64,000 nt of DNA from a virus. Below, piece after piece: positions 7,283 to 15,058 of this stretch. Below the pieces are notes generated by a model, which was given only the letters and a program-made list of their open reading frames with translations, had not been told where the DNA came from and made no database searches. A program made the translations under genes and the position numbers. The stretch covers positions 248,001 through 312,000 of the IMG/VR virus record IMGVR_UViG_3300031957_002643; one strand, given 5' to 3'. Each line of letters opens with the position of its first letter. The stretch's first letter is position 1.

Positions 7283-7708
7283 ATGACCTAGATCACTCGT
7301 GAAGAAATTCTGGAACGCAATGCGAATGACGTTTCGGATAACAATCTGTATATGTATGCTATCATTCGCAAAGACCTTGATATGCCTCCGGGAAAATTGG
7401 CTTCTCAAGCCGGTCATGCCTTCACTGATTCTCTCAGTGCCGCATTAGACCAAGACCCTGATCGCTACCACAACTACCGTCAAGGCGGTGGTGGTTCCAA
7501 AGTGGTCCTCAAGGCAAAAAGCGATCTCCAACTCATCAACACGTATAATCGCATTCTCGAACTCGGTATTCCGTGTGCGATGATTGTCGATCAGAAGCAC
7601 GTGATGCCTCCCCACTTTGACGGTTCTCCCGTCATCACGGCGCTGGGCATTGGTCCGTGTTATCGTGATGAGGTCCATCAAATCGTCAAAAAATATGGGT
7701 GCGTGTAA
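7283..7708 (+). CDS. Peptidyl-tRNA hydrolase PTH2 family, copy 1, amber at codon 3
   Basis: PTH2 enzymes release peptides from stalled peptidyl-tRNA. The domain starts at MYAIIRKDLDMPPGK (ATG 7352, 118 aa) and shows the family motif K-x-x-x-Q-x-GHA (KLASQAGHAF) and the conserved end TALGIGP. The strong ribosome site (AAAGGAG) serves ATG 7283 instead, which is in the same frame; codon 3 of that reading is TAG. The intervening 20 codons look like normal coding sequence (ITREEILERNANDVSDNN). Either the gene carries a nonsense codon and restarts at 7352, or the amber is read through, or ATG-ACC-TAG is a minimal regulatory ORF. No CTA-anticodon tRNA was found. The next gene overlaps as TAATG. Confidence 0.7.
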
Positions 7709-8298
7709 TGTGTAAGGATTATACGAAACTCAAGTCTCTTGACGAACTTGGCTGTGCGATGATGAAATGTCAGCAGACCAAGACACAGGATGTGTTGGAA
7801 CACGGTTATTCCATTCACAATTACTTCCGCGATCTTAAAGATCACATTCTTTATGGTTCGGAACTGCAATACGAATGGAAACTACCGGATTGGATTTATG
7901 AAGAAAATCTCTGGGACCAACTTTTGGATTACCAGACGATCCGATCCTATCACATCTATCATGATTGTGGTAAGCCGTTCTGTCGATACGTTGACGATGA
8001 GGGAAGACAGCACTTCCCAAACCATGAAACCATCTCTGGCCAAGTGTGGCGACACATTGGGGGTGATGAGCAAATCGCTCGGTTGATGGAAATGGATATG
8101 GATATTCATCGCCTTCGTACTGATGGTGTTGAAGAATTCGCGTCCAGACCGGAAGCGGCAACCCTTTTGATCACTGGTTTGTGTGAAATCAATTCGAACG
8201 CTCGAATGTTCGGCGGTATTCATTCTACCAGTTTCAAAATCAAATATAAAAATTTGGCCAAGTATGGTGGTCGAATTGCTGAACGTCTTTGTGCGTAA
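7708..8298 (+). CDS. HD-domain-like hydrolase
   Basis: 196 aa. IYHDCGKPFCR at about residue 87 matches the HD...GK motif of HD phosphohydrolases, with further His residues (HFPNHETISGQVW) spaced as metal ligands. Substrate unknown; HD enzymes act on nucleotides or 2',3'-cyclic/oligonucleotides. ATG overlaps the PTH2 stop (TAATG), so the two products are made together, and a tRNA- or nucleotide-linked role is an inference. Confidence 0.6.
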   Translation: MCKDYTKLKSLDELGCAMMKCQQTKTQDVLEHGYSIHNYFRDLKDHILYGSELQYEWKLPDWIYEENLWDQLLDYQTIRSYHIYHDCGKPFCRYVDDEGRQHFPNHETISGQVWRHIGGDEQIARLMEMDMDIHRLRTDGVEEFASRPEAATLLITGLCEINSNARMFGGIHSTSFKIKYKNLAKYGGRIAERLCA

Positions 8299-8300
8299 CT

Positions 8301-8330
8301 GGAAAGCCCTCAGAAATGGGGGCTTTTCTT
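8301..8330 (+). terminator. Rho-independent terminator
   Basis: GAAAGCCC/GGGCTTTTC hairpin followed by TTTTATT, right behind the HD gene. Confidence 0.75.
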
Positions 8331-8381
8331 TTATTCCCAATTGATGTAAGTATTCATGGAGAGAATAAATGGAGGAACAAA

Positions 8382-8864
8382 ATGTCTTTTCGATTAAAGA
8401 AGAAGCCGGTATTCAAGCCGTTGGAAGAAATTGTATTAAGTGTTGAGCTTGATTATGGCGACACCGTGCTTTGGGCTATTGATGAATTAAAAGAACAGGC
8501 TAGACGCCGTTCTGAAGATCGCTTTTTTTGTTATCAGTTGATCATCCCAGATGATTTGGATTTGTCAAAACTGATATGCAGATCAGAAACAGATTATTAT
8601 GAAGGGTACAGTTCTCTTGTCCTTTCATATGGGTTTCAACCTACTGGAAAGATTTTGGAAGAGCACGAAGCTCGGTTTGAGAAGAAATTGGCCGAGTGGG
8701 AAAAGTGGAAAACTGAAAACCGCGATCTAATCAAGGCGGAAATGGAACGCCGCGAGCTTGCGAAGGAAAAAAGAAAGCAAACTCAGAAAGAAAAATCTGA
8801 AGCTTTGAAAAATGAAAAGATCAAAAAGTTGGAAGCTGAGATCAAACAACTCAAAGCCTCATAA
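8382..8864 (+). CDS. Hypothetical coiled-coil protein
   Basis: 160 aa. N-terminal beta/alpha part (residues 1-95), then about 65 residues of highly charged coiled coil (KAEMERRELAKEKRKQTQKE and onward). ATG 8382 has a GGAGG site; an upstream in-frame GTG has none. Unrecognised. Confidence 0.7.
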   Translation: MSFRLKKKPVFKPLEEIVLSVELDYGDTVLWAIDELKEQARRRSEDRFFCYQLIIPDDLDLSKLICRSETDYYEGYSSLVLSYGFQPTGKILEEHEARFEKKLAEWEKWKTENRDLIKAEMERRELAKEKRKQTQKEKSEALKNEKIKKLEAEIKQLKAS

Positions 8865-8868
8865 GTAT

Positions 8869-8897
8869 TTGTGTTCTTTCTGAATATGTGCTATCAT
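8869..8897 (+). promoter_or_regulatory. sigma70-like promoter for tRNA-Thr(CGT)
   Basis: TTGTGT (8869-8874), 17 nt, TATCAT (8892-8897), 8 nt before the tRNA. Confidence 0.55.
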
Positions 8898-8905
8898 GGG
8901 CATAT

Positions 8906-8979
8906 GCCGGTTTCGTCTAATGGCAAGACACCTGTTTCGTAATCAGGGAATAGGGGTTCGATTCCTCTATCCGGCACCA
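8906..8979 (+). tRNA. tRNA-Thr(CGT)
   Basis: Acceptor GCCGG/CCGGC with weaker inner pairs, discriminator A, encoded CCA, anticodon loop TTCGTAA (CGT), T arm AGGGG-TTCGATT-CCTCT. The last CCA base is also the A of an in-frame ATG of the next gene. Confidence 0.88.
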
Positions 8980-8990
8980 TGAGGTTTGAA

Positions 8991-9395
8991 ATGAGCGACT
9001 TGAAATTAAAATTGTTCATCCTACAAGATGCAGAGTTTACAATCGAAACTCTGATCAAGGCACATCGGCATTGCGTCAAAAACAAATCATGGTTTGATGC
9101 AGAGGATGTCATGATTGTTGATGCATTGTATCGAGCAGGTCTTGTGCACCGTTCTGCCGATCCTAATTCAACCATGATCAGAACTCATTCTGATACTAAG
9201 GAATTTTTCGTCGATCTGGTAGAACGTGCGACACTGGATGAGTGCCATCCAATCAATCTTACAGATGATGAAATGAACGAATATCAAAATACCAAGAAGG
9301 CTCACGCAATGGGCATTGCCCTTGCTGAAGCTCATGAGATTCGTAAAGAGGCACGGGCTAATGCACAAAGACTAGCCGCAAAAGGAAATTCATAA
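8991..9395 (+). CDS. Hypothetical protein
   Basis: 134 aa, mostly helical, unrecognised; C-terminal Ala/Arg-rich helix (AEAHEIRKEARANAQRLAAK). ATG 8991 follows GAGG; an in-frame ATG at 8979 overlaps the tRNA CCA end. Confidence 0.68.
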   Translation: MSDLKLKLFILQDAEFTIETLIKAHRHCVKNKSWFDAEDVMIVDALYRAGLVHRSADPNSTMIRTHSDTKEFFVDLVERATLDECHPINLTDDEMNEYQNTKKAHAMGIALAEAHEIRKEARANAQRLAAKGNS

Positions 9396-9701
9396 GTGTT
9401 GCTCTTTTTGTTTTTCTTTTTGCGCGTCCTTGTGGTGATGATACTGGCATATCTAGCTGTTTCATTCTTGGTGCTAGCCATCCGTTTCCTTATTGATAAA
9501 GACCGAGTTCTTCATGAAATCGAATTGGCGAAACTAAAGAGAGACGGTAGAGTCATCAATGAGACGTATGTTGATTTGGATGGTTCCATTGTTTATCACA
9601 GAACGGTTGGTGCCAAACGAGAGTATAACAAAAAGAAAAAAGAATTGCGTAACAAAAGAAACTCTGCTATCAATAGAAGTCTTTGGGGAAGACGCCCATA
9701 A
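9396..9701 (+). CDS. Small membrane protein
   Basis: 101 aa. Starts with GTG directly behind the previous stop. One long hydrophobic segment (residues 1-30, LFLFFFLRVLVVMILAYLAV), then a basic cytoplasmic tail (KREYNKKKKELRNKRN). Function unknown. Confidence 0.65.
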   Translation: MLLFLFFFLRVLVVMILAYLAVSFLVLAIRFLIDKDRVLHEIELAKLKRDGRVINETYVDLDGSIVYHRTVGAKREYNKKKKELRNKRNSAINRSLWGRRP

Positions 9702-9704
9702 ATA
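9697..9704 (+). promoter_or_regulatory. Late promoter box ahead of tRNA-Thr(GGT)
   Basis: CATAAATA overlapping the stop of the gene at 9396; the expected start falls near 9710, 2 nt before the tRNA. Confidence 0.5.
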
Positions 9705-9711
9705 GAAATAT

Positions 9712-9787
9712 GCTCTCTTAGTTCAGTTGGCTAGAACGCGGCTTTGGTAAGGCTGAAACATTGGTTCGATCCCAATAGAGAGCACCA
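9712..9787 (+). tRNA. tRNA-Thr(GGT)
   Basis: Acceptor GCTCTCT/AGAGAGC, discriminator A, encoded CCA, anticodon loop TTGGTAA (GGT), T arm ATTGG-TTCGATC-CCAAT. Confidence 0.93.
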
Positions 9788-9799
9788 CTATTTTATGGG

Positions 9800-9828
9800 T
9801 TGACAAATGAATAATAACCGTGTAAAAG
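9800..9828 (+). promoter_or_regulatory. sigma70-like promoter
   Basis: TTGACA (9800-9805), 17 nt, TAAAAG (9823-9828), ahead of the small gene at 9852. Confidence 0.65.
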
Positions 9829-9851
9829 ATAAGGTAACAGGGAGAACGACC

Positions 9852-9980
9852 ATGAACATTGTTGAACAAGTCATCGCTGCTACTGATATCGCTGAAGACG
9901 ACAACGCGATTGTCGAAACGCTCGATGCGGCTGATCTGATCGCTCGCAACGAACGCCTCATGGAGTCCATGGAAGACTAA
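9852..9980 (+). CDS. Small acidic protein
   Basis: 42 aa, strongly acidic and helical (MNIVEQVIAATDIAEDDN...). Good GGGAGA ribosome site and own promoter. Its stop codon forms part of the late promoter box of the next gene. Small acidic phage proteins often bind and inhibit host proteins, but that is speculation here. Confidence 0.65.
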   Translation: MNIVEQVIAATDIAEDDNAIVETLDAADLIARNERLMESMED

Positions 9981-9983
9981 ATA
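9976..9983 (+). promoter_or_regulatory. Late promoter box (T4-type)
   Basis: ACTAAATA, exactly 5 nt before ATG 9989. Confidence 0.6.
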
Positions 9984-9988
9984 CTTCC

Positions 9989-10381
9989 ATGAGAATTCAA
10001 GACCTTTACGAAACCAGTGGTTCAATTCAAAAGACCGAATTTACCAGCCGGTACAACAAAAATAAGAAATCACTTTCCAAGTCCGACAAGGTTCTATCCA
10101 AGAGTATTGTCGAACTAGAAACTCTTTTGGCCAAGGGCGAAAAAAGGCCATCCGAGGAAGATAATAAGCTTCAGTCGTATCGTCCCCATGCAATTCCTCA
10201 TATTCGATCCAAAAAAGGTAAAGCCCTCCTTGGTCCACACCAACAAGAGGGCTTTAAACTTTATCAGGCACATCTGAATTCACAGCAGAAAAAAGGCCGT
10301 TTTGTTATGGTCTATGGCGTGAAGGGAACAACATTACGTTTTGTCATTGTGGGAACACATGATGATACAACAGGCGGTTAA
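9989..10381 (+). CDS. Candidate internal head protein with RelE-like C terminus
   Basis: 130 aa. Begins MRIQDLYETSGS: LYE followed by a small residue fits the L-x-E cut site of T4-type prohead protease, as in capsid-targeting peptides. The C-terminal half (PHIRSKKGKALLGP... FVMVYGVKGTTLRFVIVGTHDD) parallels the product of the gene at 17492 and loosely resembles the last strands of RelE/YafQ-type toxins (a strand of VYxx then GTHD). Late promoter 5 nt upstream and no ribosome site. A protein packaged in the head and injected is the working idea. Confidence 0.55.
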   Translation: MRIQDLYETSGSIQKTEFTSRYNKNKKSLSKSDKVLSKSIVELETLLAKGEKRPSEEDNKLQSYRPHAIPHIRSKKGKALLGPHQQEGFKLYQAHLNSQQKKGRFVMVYGVKGTTLRFVIVGTHDDTTGG

Positions 10382-10932
10382 TCATCAGGTTCATAGAAAT
10401 CAAGAACAAGCGATACAGGTTGACTTGATCCCGCAATATTCGTGATTTCGATATAATATAAAGTGTCATTTTTAAAGATAAATTCTTCAAACATACCAGA
10501 CGAATGACCAACCGATTGTGATCGTCCTATCCCGCCCGGTCCAAATTTATCATATAAAATAGTACCAACATCATCAACGGTTGGATTATACCTATATTCA
10601 CTGGTTGCAATATTTGATGAATACCTATTTCTATTAACAGGCACGACAGTGGTACCCACGTTCGTAAACGTAGTACCTTCAAATATGCGAAATCTAGCAT
10701 CACCACCGGTTTGCGCTTCCGCCCGGAGATGGATGCTCTGGCCGTTGGGATTAATGTACATACCAAGGGTGGAATTGTTATTTACAGAGATATCGACCCA
10801 GCTCACCGTATAGAAGATGCCATTATGAATAAGCGCATGAATTTCAGACATACAAATTAGATAATTAGATGTATCATCGACTCCCACGTTTATGCCGCCG
10901 TGTTGTCTGTTTGGAATATTAATGTTCGTCAT
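10378..10932 (-). CDS. Probable virion-associated beta protein
   Basis: 184 aa, beta-rich throughout. Carries a pattern common in phage capsid-associated or decoration-type proteins: IHLRAEAQTGGDARFRIFEG, then VVPVNRNRYSS and a C-terminal NDTLYYIEITNIAG strand. The ribosome site is weak (AGGC). Convergent with the gene at 9989, sharing 4 nt. Virion location is inferred. Confidence 0.5.
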   Translation of the reverse strand: MTNINIPNRQHGGINVGVDDTSNYLICMSEIHALIHNGIFYTVSWVDISVNNNSTLGMYINPNGQSIHLRAEAQTGGDARFRIFEGTTFTNVGTTVVPVNRNRYSSNIATSEYRYNPTVDDVGTILYDKFGPGGIGRSQSVGHSSGMFEEFIFKNDTLYYIEITNIAGSSQPVSLVLDFYEPDD

Positions 10933-10939
10933 TTTGTGC

Positions 10940-11125
10940 CTAGTGTGCTTTTAATCTTTTGAATGTCATTGCCTTGATCGATGCTTTTTCGATTTTCCCT
11001 CGACCTCGCAAAAACACAAAACGTCCCTTATTGTCCTCAAATTGATCCACAAAGGAACACCCGTCTTTCAGTTTAACAAAGACGTGTGTTCCTTTTCTGA
11101 ATGACGTATGTGGACTACCAGCCAT
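10940..11125 (-). CDS. Small basic protein
   Basis: 61 aa, Lys/Arg-rich with a strand-rich core (GTHVFVKLKDG, GRFVFLRGRGKIEKA) that could be an SH3-like/OB-like nucleic acid binder. Unrecognised. It follows the gene ending at 11130 by a few bases, so it is part of a small minus-strand operon. Confidence 0.55.
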   Translation of the reverse strand: MAGSPHTSFRKGTHVFVKLKDGCSFVDQFEDNKGRFVFLRGRGKIEKASIKAMTFKRLKAH

Positions 11126-11129
11126 AACA

Positions 11130-11312
11130 TTATTTAATGGTCATTGGGATTACTTCTGCGAATGTCTCGCCGTGGATGTTCTTCTGAGTATTATCCTTAG
11201 CATATCCATCCGCTACTTCAAAGTCCGTAAAGGCATGGCATTTTTGGGGAATAAGCGTTTTCCCTCTACCAGTACCGAAATCATAAACCAATACAGTGAA
11301 AATTCGTTGCAT
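11130..11312 (-). CDS. Small hypothetical protein
   Basis: 60 aa from ATG 11312, which has an AAGGAG site; a longer reading from 11327 lacks one. Sequence MQRIFTVLVYDFGTGRGK then acidic/basic mix. Unrecognised. Confidence 0.6.
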   Translation of the reverse strand: MQRIFTVLVYDFGTGRGKTLIPQKCHAFTDFEVADGYAKDNTQKNIHGETFAEVIPMTIK

Positions 11313-11351
11313 GATGTTCTCCTTCATCTTTTCTCTATAATAAGCGGTGTG

Positions 11352-11359
11352 TATAAATA
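11352..11359 (+). promoter_or_regulatory. Late promoter box (T4-type)
   Basis: Perfect TATAAATA, exactly 5 nt before ATG 11365. Confidence 0.75.
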
Positions 11360-11364
11360 TGTGT

Positions 11365-11871
11365 ATGAAAATTGAAGCTCTTTTCGAAAACGAAGATCAC
11401 AAGCAATATCTCAGATCACTCGGATATCGTGTAGACAATCCGGGCGGTGAATGGTTAGAAAATGCTATTGATCGTTATGGTAGGCCTGCATATCCACGAG
11501 CTGCATCTGGAAAGAACACGGCAACCATTGGAATCTTCAAACCAGTAGAGGTCAACGTTTCTTACTTCATCAAATTTCGAGGCGAACTAGGCGAAGAAAA
11601 TTGGCGACACACCAGCACAAAACGCGAAGCTCTTGCGCGCTCAGTTGAAGAAAATGGCTGGAATGAGGAAGATGCCCATATCATGGTGTTCGTTGCATAT
11701 AATGGAACACCAACAATCGGAGAGGGCAATCACCGATTAGCGTATGCGTTTGATCATGGTATCGAATGGATTCGAGCAGATATTAGATATTTCAATGGTG
11801 GTGAAAGGCCTGATGGTCCATTGAACCCAAAAGACCTTTCACCAAAGATTATCCGGCCTCTTTCACAATAG
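11365..11871 (+). CDS. ParB/sulfiredoxin-like protein with capsid-targeting-like N terminus
   Basis: 168 aa from ATG 11365. N terminus MKIEALFENED has LFE followed by N, an L-x-E prohead protease-like site. The C-terminal half contains MVFVAYNGTPTIGEGNHRLA, the G-E-G-N-H-R core of ParB/Srx-fold domains that hydrolyse ATP or nick DNA. No ribosome site, but a perfect late promoter box 5 nt upstream suggests a leaderless mRNA. The gene at 32540 has the same design. Two in-frame upstream starts (11347, 11359) would begin inside or before the box. Confidence 0.65.
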   Translation: MKIEALFENEDHKQYLRSLGYRVDNPGGEWLENAIDRYGRPAYPRAASGKNTATIGIFKPVEVNVSYFIKFRGELGEENWRHTSTKREALARSVEENGWNEEDAHIMVFVAYNGTPTIGEGNHRLAYAFDHGIEWIRADIRYFNGGERPDGPLNPKDLSPKIIRPLSQ

Positions 11872-12394
11872 CCCAATCGCGTGCCATGATTTCAAGCACA
11901 TCTCGGAACAATGATGGATGACCGTCCGTCAAGACACCAAGCATCTTGACTTTTTCTTTCATGTACAATGGCGCGAATGACGGATCGTTTTGAGCAATAT
12001 CTTTCAAATTGCTTTTCAGATCAGCAAGCTTGATCGTCTTGACCGGAATCGGTGCCTTCTTGATATGGGCGCGATCCATGGCTTTACGAACTCTACGTGG
12101 TTCGCTCGAACCAATACTGATGTTTGTCAGAAAATAAACATATTCAGCAATGGTCGGATTAAATTCACGTTTGATGTCGTCGTGTGTCCATTCCGTGTCT
12201 TCAACCACATCATGAAGATAAGCAGCAGCAACCATATCCTCAGAACCACCAAGGGCTTGAACATAACCTGCGACTTCTTCTACATGCGTGAAATAAGGTT
12301 CACCGGTATACTTTCGTTCGGTACCGGCGTGAGCGTCTTCTGCAACTAGACGGGCTTTTTCTACAATATTCATCATAAGAATATGATATGCCAT
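11849..12394 (-). CDS. HD-domain (p)ppGpp hydrolase-like (MESH1/SpoT-type)
   Basis: 181 aa. Shows the RelA/SpoT hydrolase-type HD motifs: GEPYFTHVEEVAGYV (first His), AAYLHDVVEDTEWT (HD...ED) and VKTIKLADLKSNLKD (KLxDxxxN). The size fits single-domain MESH1-like enzymes, which remove the 3' pyrophosphate of (p)ppGpp or NADPH phosphate. In a phage it could lower alarmone levels. Start uncertain (12394, 12376 or 12373). Overlaps the end of the gene at 11365. Confidence 0.75.
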   Translation of the reverse strand: MAYHILMMNIVEKARLVAEDAHAGTERKYTGEPYFTHVEEVAGYVQALGGSEDMVAAAYLHDVVEDTEWTHDDIKREFNPTIAEYVYFLTNISIGSSEPRRVRKAMDRAHIKKAPIPVKTIKLADLKSNLKDIAQNDPSFAPLYMKEKVKMLGVLTDGHPSLFRDVLEIMARDWAIVKEAG

Positions 12395-12428
12395 AAAAAT
12401 CGAAAATACAATAGAAAATCACATTAAA

Positions 12429-12436
12429 CATAAATA
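12429..12436 (+). promoter_or_regulatory. Late promoter box
   Basis: CATAAATA about 27 nt upstream of the HNH gene start, leaving room for its ribosome site. Confidence 0.45.
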
Positions 12437-12462
12437 CTTCGTGTCTGCGGAGTATATTGAAG

Positions 12463-13020
12463 ATGAAAAATATTTCAGCGTATATGAAACTGTCTTTAGA
12501 GGTTCGACAGCAACATTTGAATTTAAATGAGTCATGTATATATCGTGGCGGTTATTCATATCAATTTCGAGGATTATTGGCTCACTACTTGGATACCACC
12601 ATACCAAATGGTCATCAAGCTCATGCGGCTCACGCATGTCATGATAGTGAATGTTGCAATCCAAACCATTTATATTGGGCAACCGCAAGTGAAAATTGTA
12701 AAGATAAATTCTCATCTCCACAAGGAAAAGAACATAGAAAAATATTATCTGAAAAAATGTTAGGTGATAAAAATATAAATCATAACAAAAAGCCATGGCT
12801 GGTTACTAACGCCAAAATACATGGTTGGGCAAAAGCAGGAGACATATACAATCAGACTGTTATGAATGGTTGGGATTTTAATAAACACGGACAAGGCCCA
12901 TCATATTTGATAAATGAATTTGATTTGGCAATGGGAACCGCTAGAGCCATGGTTAGGATGTTCAAATCTGGGTGGAATCCGCACACTGATGGTGATTGGA
13001 AAAATAGGTTTACAGTTTGA
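12463..13020 (+). CDS. HNH homing endonuclease-like protein
   Basis: 185 aa. AHACHDSECCNPNHLYWAT and SENCKDK follow the pattern of phage HNH homing nucleases (HxC...C-x-NPxHL...GT..EN). A C-terminal DNA-binding part follows. Codon use is more A/T-rich than its neighbours, suggesting a late arrival as a free-standing mobile gene. ATG 12463 sits behind CGGAG. Confidence 0.75.
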   Translation: MKNISAYMKLSLEVRQQHLNLNESCIYRGGYSYQFRGLLAHYLDTTIPNGHQAHAAHACHDSECCNPNHLYWATASENCKDKFSSPQGKEHRKILSEKMLGDKNINHNKKPWLVTNAKIHGWAKAGDIYNQTVMNGWDFNKHGQGPSYLINEFDLAMGTARAMVRMFKSGWNPHTDGDWKNRFTV

Positions 13021-13048
13021 TCGATTTGTTCTATAAATAATAAATATC

Positions 13049-13133
13049 GCGGGTATGGCGGAACTGGTAGACGCGCGGGTTTTAGGTACCCGTTCCTTAA
13101 GGAGTGGGGGTTCGAGTCCCTCTACCCGCACCA
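13049..13133 (+). tRNA. tRNA-Leu(TAG)
   Basis: Acceptor GCGGGTA/TACCCGC, discriminator A, encoded CCA, anticodon loop TTTAGGT (TAG), class II variable arm. A TATAAATA box (13032-13039) lies 9 nt upstream. Confidence 0.93.
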
Positions 13134-13231
13134 AAACACAAACTAGGTCATTGCGCCATCATCCTCTTTGGAGGACATCCAAGGCCTTCGCGCCACTTTA
13201 TAAACACAAATCGGATGGGCCGATTGTGTTG

Positions 13232-13495
13232 ATGTACGTGAGAGATATGAAAGAACAACAGAAAGAATTTTATGATCGATGTGCCGAATTGTTAGGTATT
13301 GATCATGAATACACTGAGCCGGTTCTCAAGAGAACCAGATGGAATTCCAGAAGAAATGGTAATGGTAGATATCCGGGTTTCGGATTGATCAGATGTTACG
13401 GTGACACCGTAGTCATTATCACTTCGAAATACGGAACAAAGACTTTTCCAAACTTTGATGAAGTTTATAAATTCTTAGAAGAAATAAACAAATGA
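13232..13495 (+). CDS. Small hypothetical protein
   Basis: 87 aa from ATG 13232 (ATG 13247 is the alternative; neither has a good ribosome site). Basic N-terminal half, C-terminal YGDTVVIITSKYGTKTFPNF strand-rich. Unrecognised. The stretch 13134-13231 between the tRNA and this gene contains nothing I recognise. Confidence 0.55.
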   Translation: MYVRDMKEQQKEFYDRCAELLGIDHEYTEPVLKRTRWNSRRNGNGRYPGFGLIRCYGDTVVIITSKYGTKTFPNFDEVYKFLEEINK

Positions 13496-13761
13496 AAACG
13501 ACATTAACCTATCAGGAAAAACTGCATGCATCAGAAGTTGCTGATGATTTAATGTTTATGTTTACACCACTTGGAGTATACTTTACAGGTGGAGACCCAA
13601 CTAATGTTCGACCTGATCCATTTGAAGCCGCCAAAGAAGAATTAGCCGCTTTATATCATAGTGAACCTAATGCGAACGATGCGTTTTTTGCATATGCGTT
13701 ATTTTGTATAATTGATCGAGAGAAGAGATGCAAAAATGACGAAACACAAACCGATCAGTGA
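13492..13761 (+). CDS. Hypothetical protein
   Basis: 89 aa, helical, unrecognised. Starts by ATGA overlap with the gene before. Confidence 0.65.
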   Translation: MKTTLTYQEKLHASEVADDLMFMFTPLGVYFTGGDPTNVRPDPFEAAKEELAALYHSEPNANDAFFAYALFCIIDREKRCKNDETQTDQ

Positions 13762-13951
13762 GGAGCTAGAATATACAGAGATGTATGATACTGTATCCGA
13801 ACTGGCTCGTTCATTTTTGACTAAAGATGTGTTAATGGATATTAATGGTGTCGATATTTTGACCATTGCGGTTTTGAAAGAAACCGATTACAGCGAAGGT
13901 GACATTCGTGATATTGTCGATAGCATTATTATGAGTGAGTTGGGTTATTGA
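13736..13951 (+). CDS. Small acidic protein
   Basis: 71 aa, acidic and helical (SEELEYTEMYDTVSELARSF). ATG 13736 follows AGAGATG and overlaps the previous gene by 26 nt. Confidence 0.6.
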   Translation: MTKHKPISEELEYTEMYDTVSELARSFLTKDVLMDINGVDILTIAVLKETDYSEGDIRDIVDSIIMSELGY

Positions 13952-14103
13952 ACTGTGATACGGGATGCCCACTGTCTTGATACGTTTAGACGCTAGTCAC
14001 GTCGCGCAAAGATAAGCCACCGTAGGCCTACCTGAATTTGGGTGACTTCTTATTTGGGTCTCAGCAAAGGTCGTGAGTTATCTAATAGGTGCTCACACAT
14101 TTC
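13952..14103 (+). other. Non-coding stretch with helices
   Basis: About 150 nt without an ORF. ATAAG/CTTAT and CACC/GGGTG pairings around 14010-14050 suggest a folded RNA tail or a small RNA, but no terminator run is clear. Confidence 0.3.
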
Positions 14104-14132
14104 TTGACATTCTATCATTTATAATGTATTGT
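14104..14132 (+). promoter_or_regulatory. sigma70-like promoter
   Basis: TTGACA (14104-14109), 17 nt, TATTGT (14127-14132); a TATAAT at 14120 is too close to serve this -35. Confidence 0.6.
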
Positions 14133-14158
14133 GTTCTAGAAAAATGGAGCACAATAAG

Positions 14159-14500
14159 ATGGTTAATGAATACTCAAAAACACCAAATAAACGGCTGGAC
14201 AACAATCAGCGTCGAGCGGCGGCAGTCTTCCACTTCATCAAACGGTGCAAGCAGCGCGGCCTGAATATCATGGACCAGAAAATGGCCATGCGATTGAATG
14301 TTATGGCTTTGGGAAATAATGAAACGTATCTCACCAAAATCACTACACTCATAAATGGAACTGTTGTCTATGAAGTAAAATTCGAAGACAAGAAGTTTTA
14401 CCTGTATTACAAGCCAAGCATTTCTTCCTTCGTCACAGTACTGACAGAGGAAATGTTTTTGGAAAATATGAACAATGGAGAAGACGATGAAACTTTGTAA
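14159..14500 (+). CDS. Hypothetical protein
   Basis: 113 aa from ATG 14159 (GGAG 9 nt upstream). N-terminal basic helix (KRLDNNQRRAAAVFHFIKRC), then a beta-rich part (GTVVYEVKFEDKKFYLYYKP). Unrecognised. Confidence 0.65.
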   Translation: MVNEYSKTPNKRLDNNQRRAAAVFHFIKRCKQRGLNIMDQKMAMRLNVMALGNNETYLTKITTLINGTVVYEVKFEDKKFYLYYKPSISSFVTVLTEEMFLENMNNGEDDETL

Positions 14501-14661
14501 TAAATGTGAAGGCAGTGGAGGGTTGGTTTACCTTCGTTAAAGGGAAACCAAAATTTTCGAATTGCGATGAATGCAATGGTCATGGAACCGATGTTGCACC
14601 AACCAATTACGAAATACGATTGAATCGTAAACAATCGAAATTCATGAGCCGTCATAAATAA
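14487..14661 (+). pseudogene. DnaJ-type zinc-finger mini-protein split by a frameshift
   Basis: From ATG 14487 the frame reads MKLCNKCEGSGGLVYLR and stops at 14538. The +1 frame continues as TFVKGKPKFSNCDECNGHG... up to TAA 14659-14661. Joined, they give two CxxCxGxG motifs, the paired zinc-binding layout of DnaJ-like fingers, so one ORF of about 58 aa seems to have been broken by one base near 14520-14530. A programmed +1 shift or a sequencing slip would look the same. The final TAA lies in the late promoter box of the next gene. Confidence 0.55.
14653..14660 (+). promoter_or_regulatory. Late promoter box (T4-type)
   Basis: CATAAATA, exactly 5 nt before ATG 14666. Confidence 0.7.
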
Positions 14662-14665
14662 CTGC

Positions 14666-15058
14666 ATGAAGATTGCAGATATTCAATACAAGTTCTTGAA
14701 GACAAAAGAGTTTGAGAAGCGGGGTCTACCACTGCCCCGCTTCTTCAATAATGTTCGAGACGCCTATAAAAGCGAAATCTACGGTGAGTTTGTAGCCTTA
14801 GCGCCAGATTATGATTGGGACAATCCTGTTCCAGAAAAAATCTACGGCTATATCGATTACACCATGGAAAAATCGGACAATATCACCCGCATCAATATGA
14901 TCGAAACCAATAAGCTCTATAAACGTATGGGTATTGGTGCCGAACTTATCCACCAGATGGCGCTAAACCATGAGACCAGTCTTGAACCAACACTGGCGAC
15001 CGAGGATGGTTCCAAATTGATTTCATTTTTACAGAAGCATGGATATTTTAAATCTTGA
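14666..15058 (+). CDS. GNAT-like acetyltransferase, probable leaderless late gene
   Basis: 130 aa. The C-terminal half has the acetyl-CoA loop pattern YKRMGIGAELIHQMALNHE (R-x-x-G-x-G/A) and the late GNAT strand-helix LISFLQKHGYF. The N terminus MKIADIQYKFLKTKEFEKRG resembles the MKI-x-x start of other late genes here but lacks a clear LxE site. No ribosome site; late box 5 nt upstream. Substrate unknown. Confidence 0.65.
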   Translation: MKIADIQYKFLKTKEFEKRGLPLPRFFNNVRDAYKSEIYGEFVALAPDYDWDNPVPEKIYGYIDYTMEKSDNITRINMIETNKLYKRMGIGAELIHQMALNHETSLEPTLATEDGSKLISFLQKHGYFKS

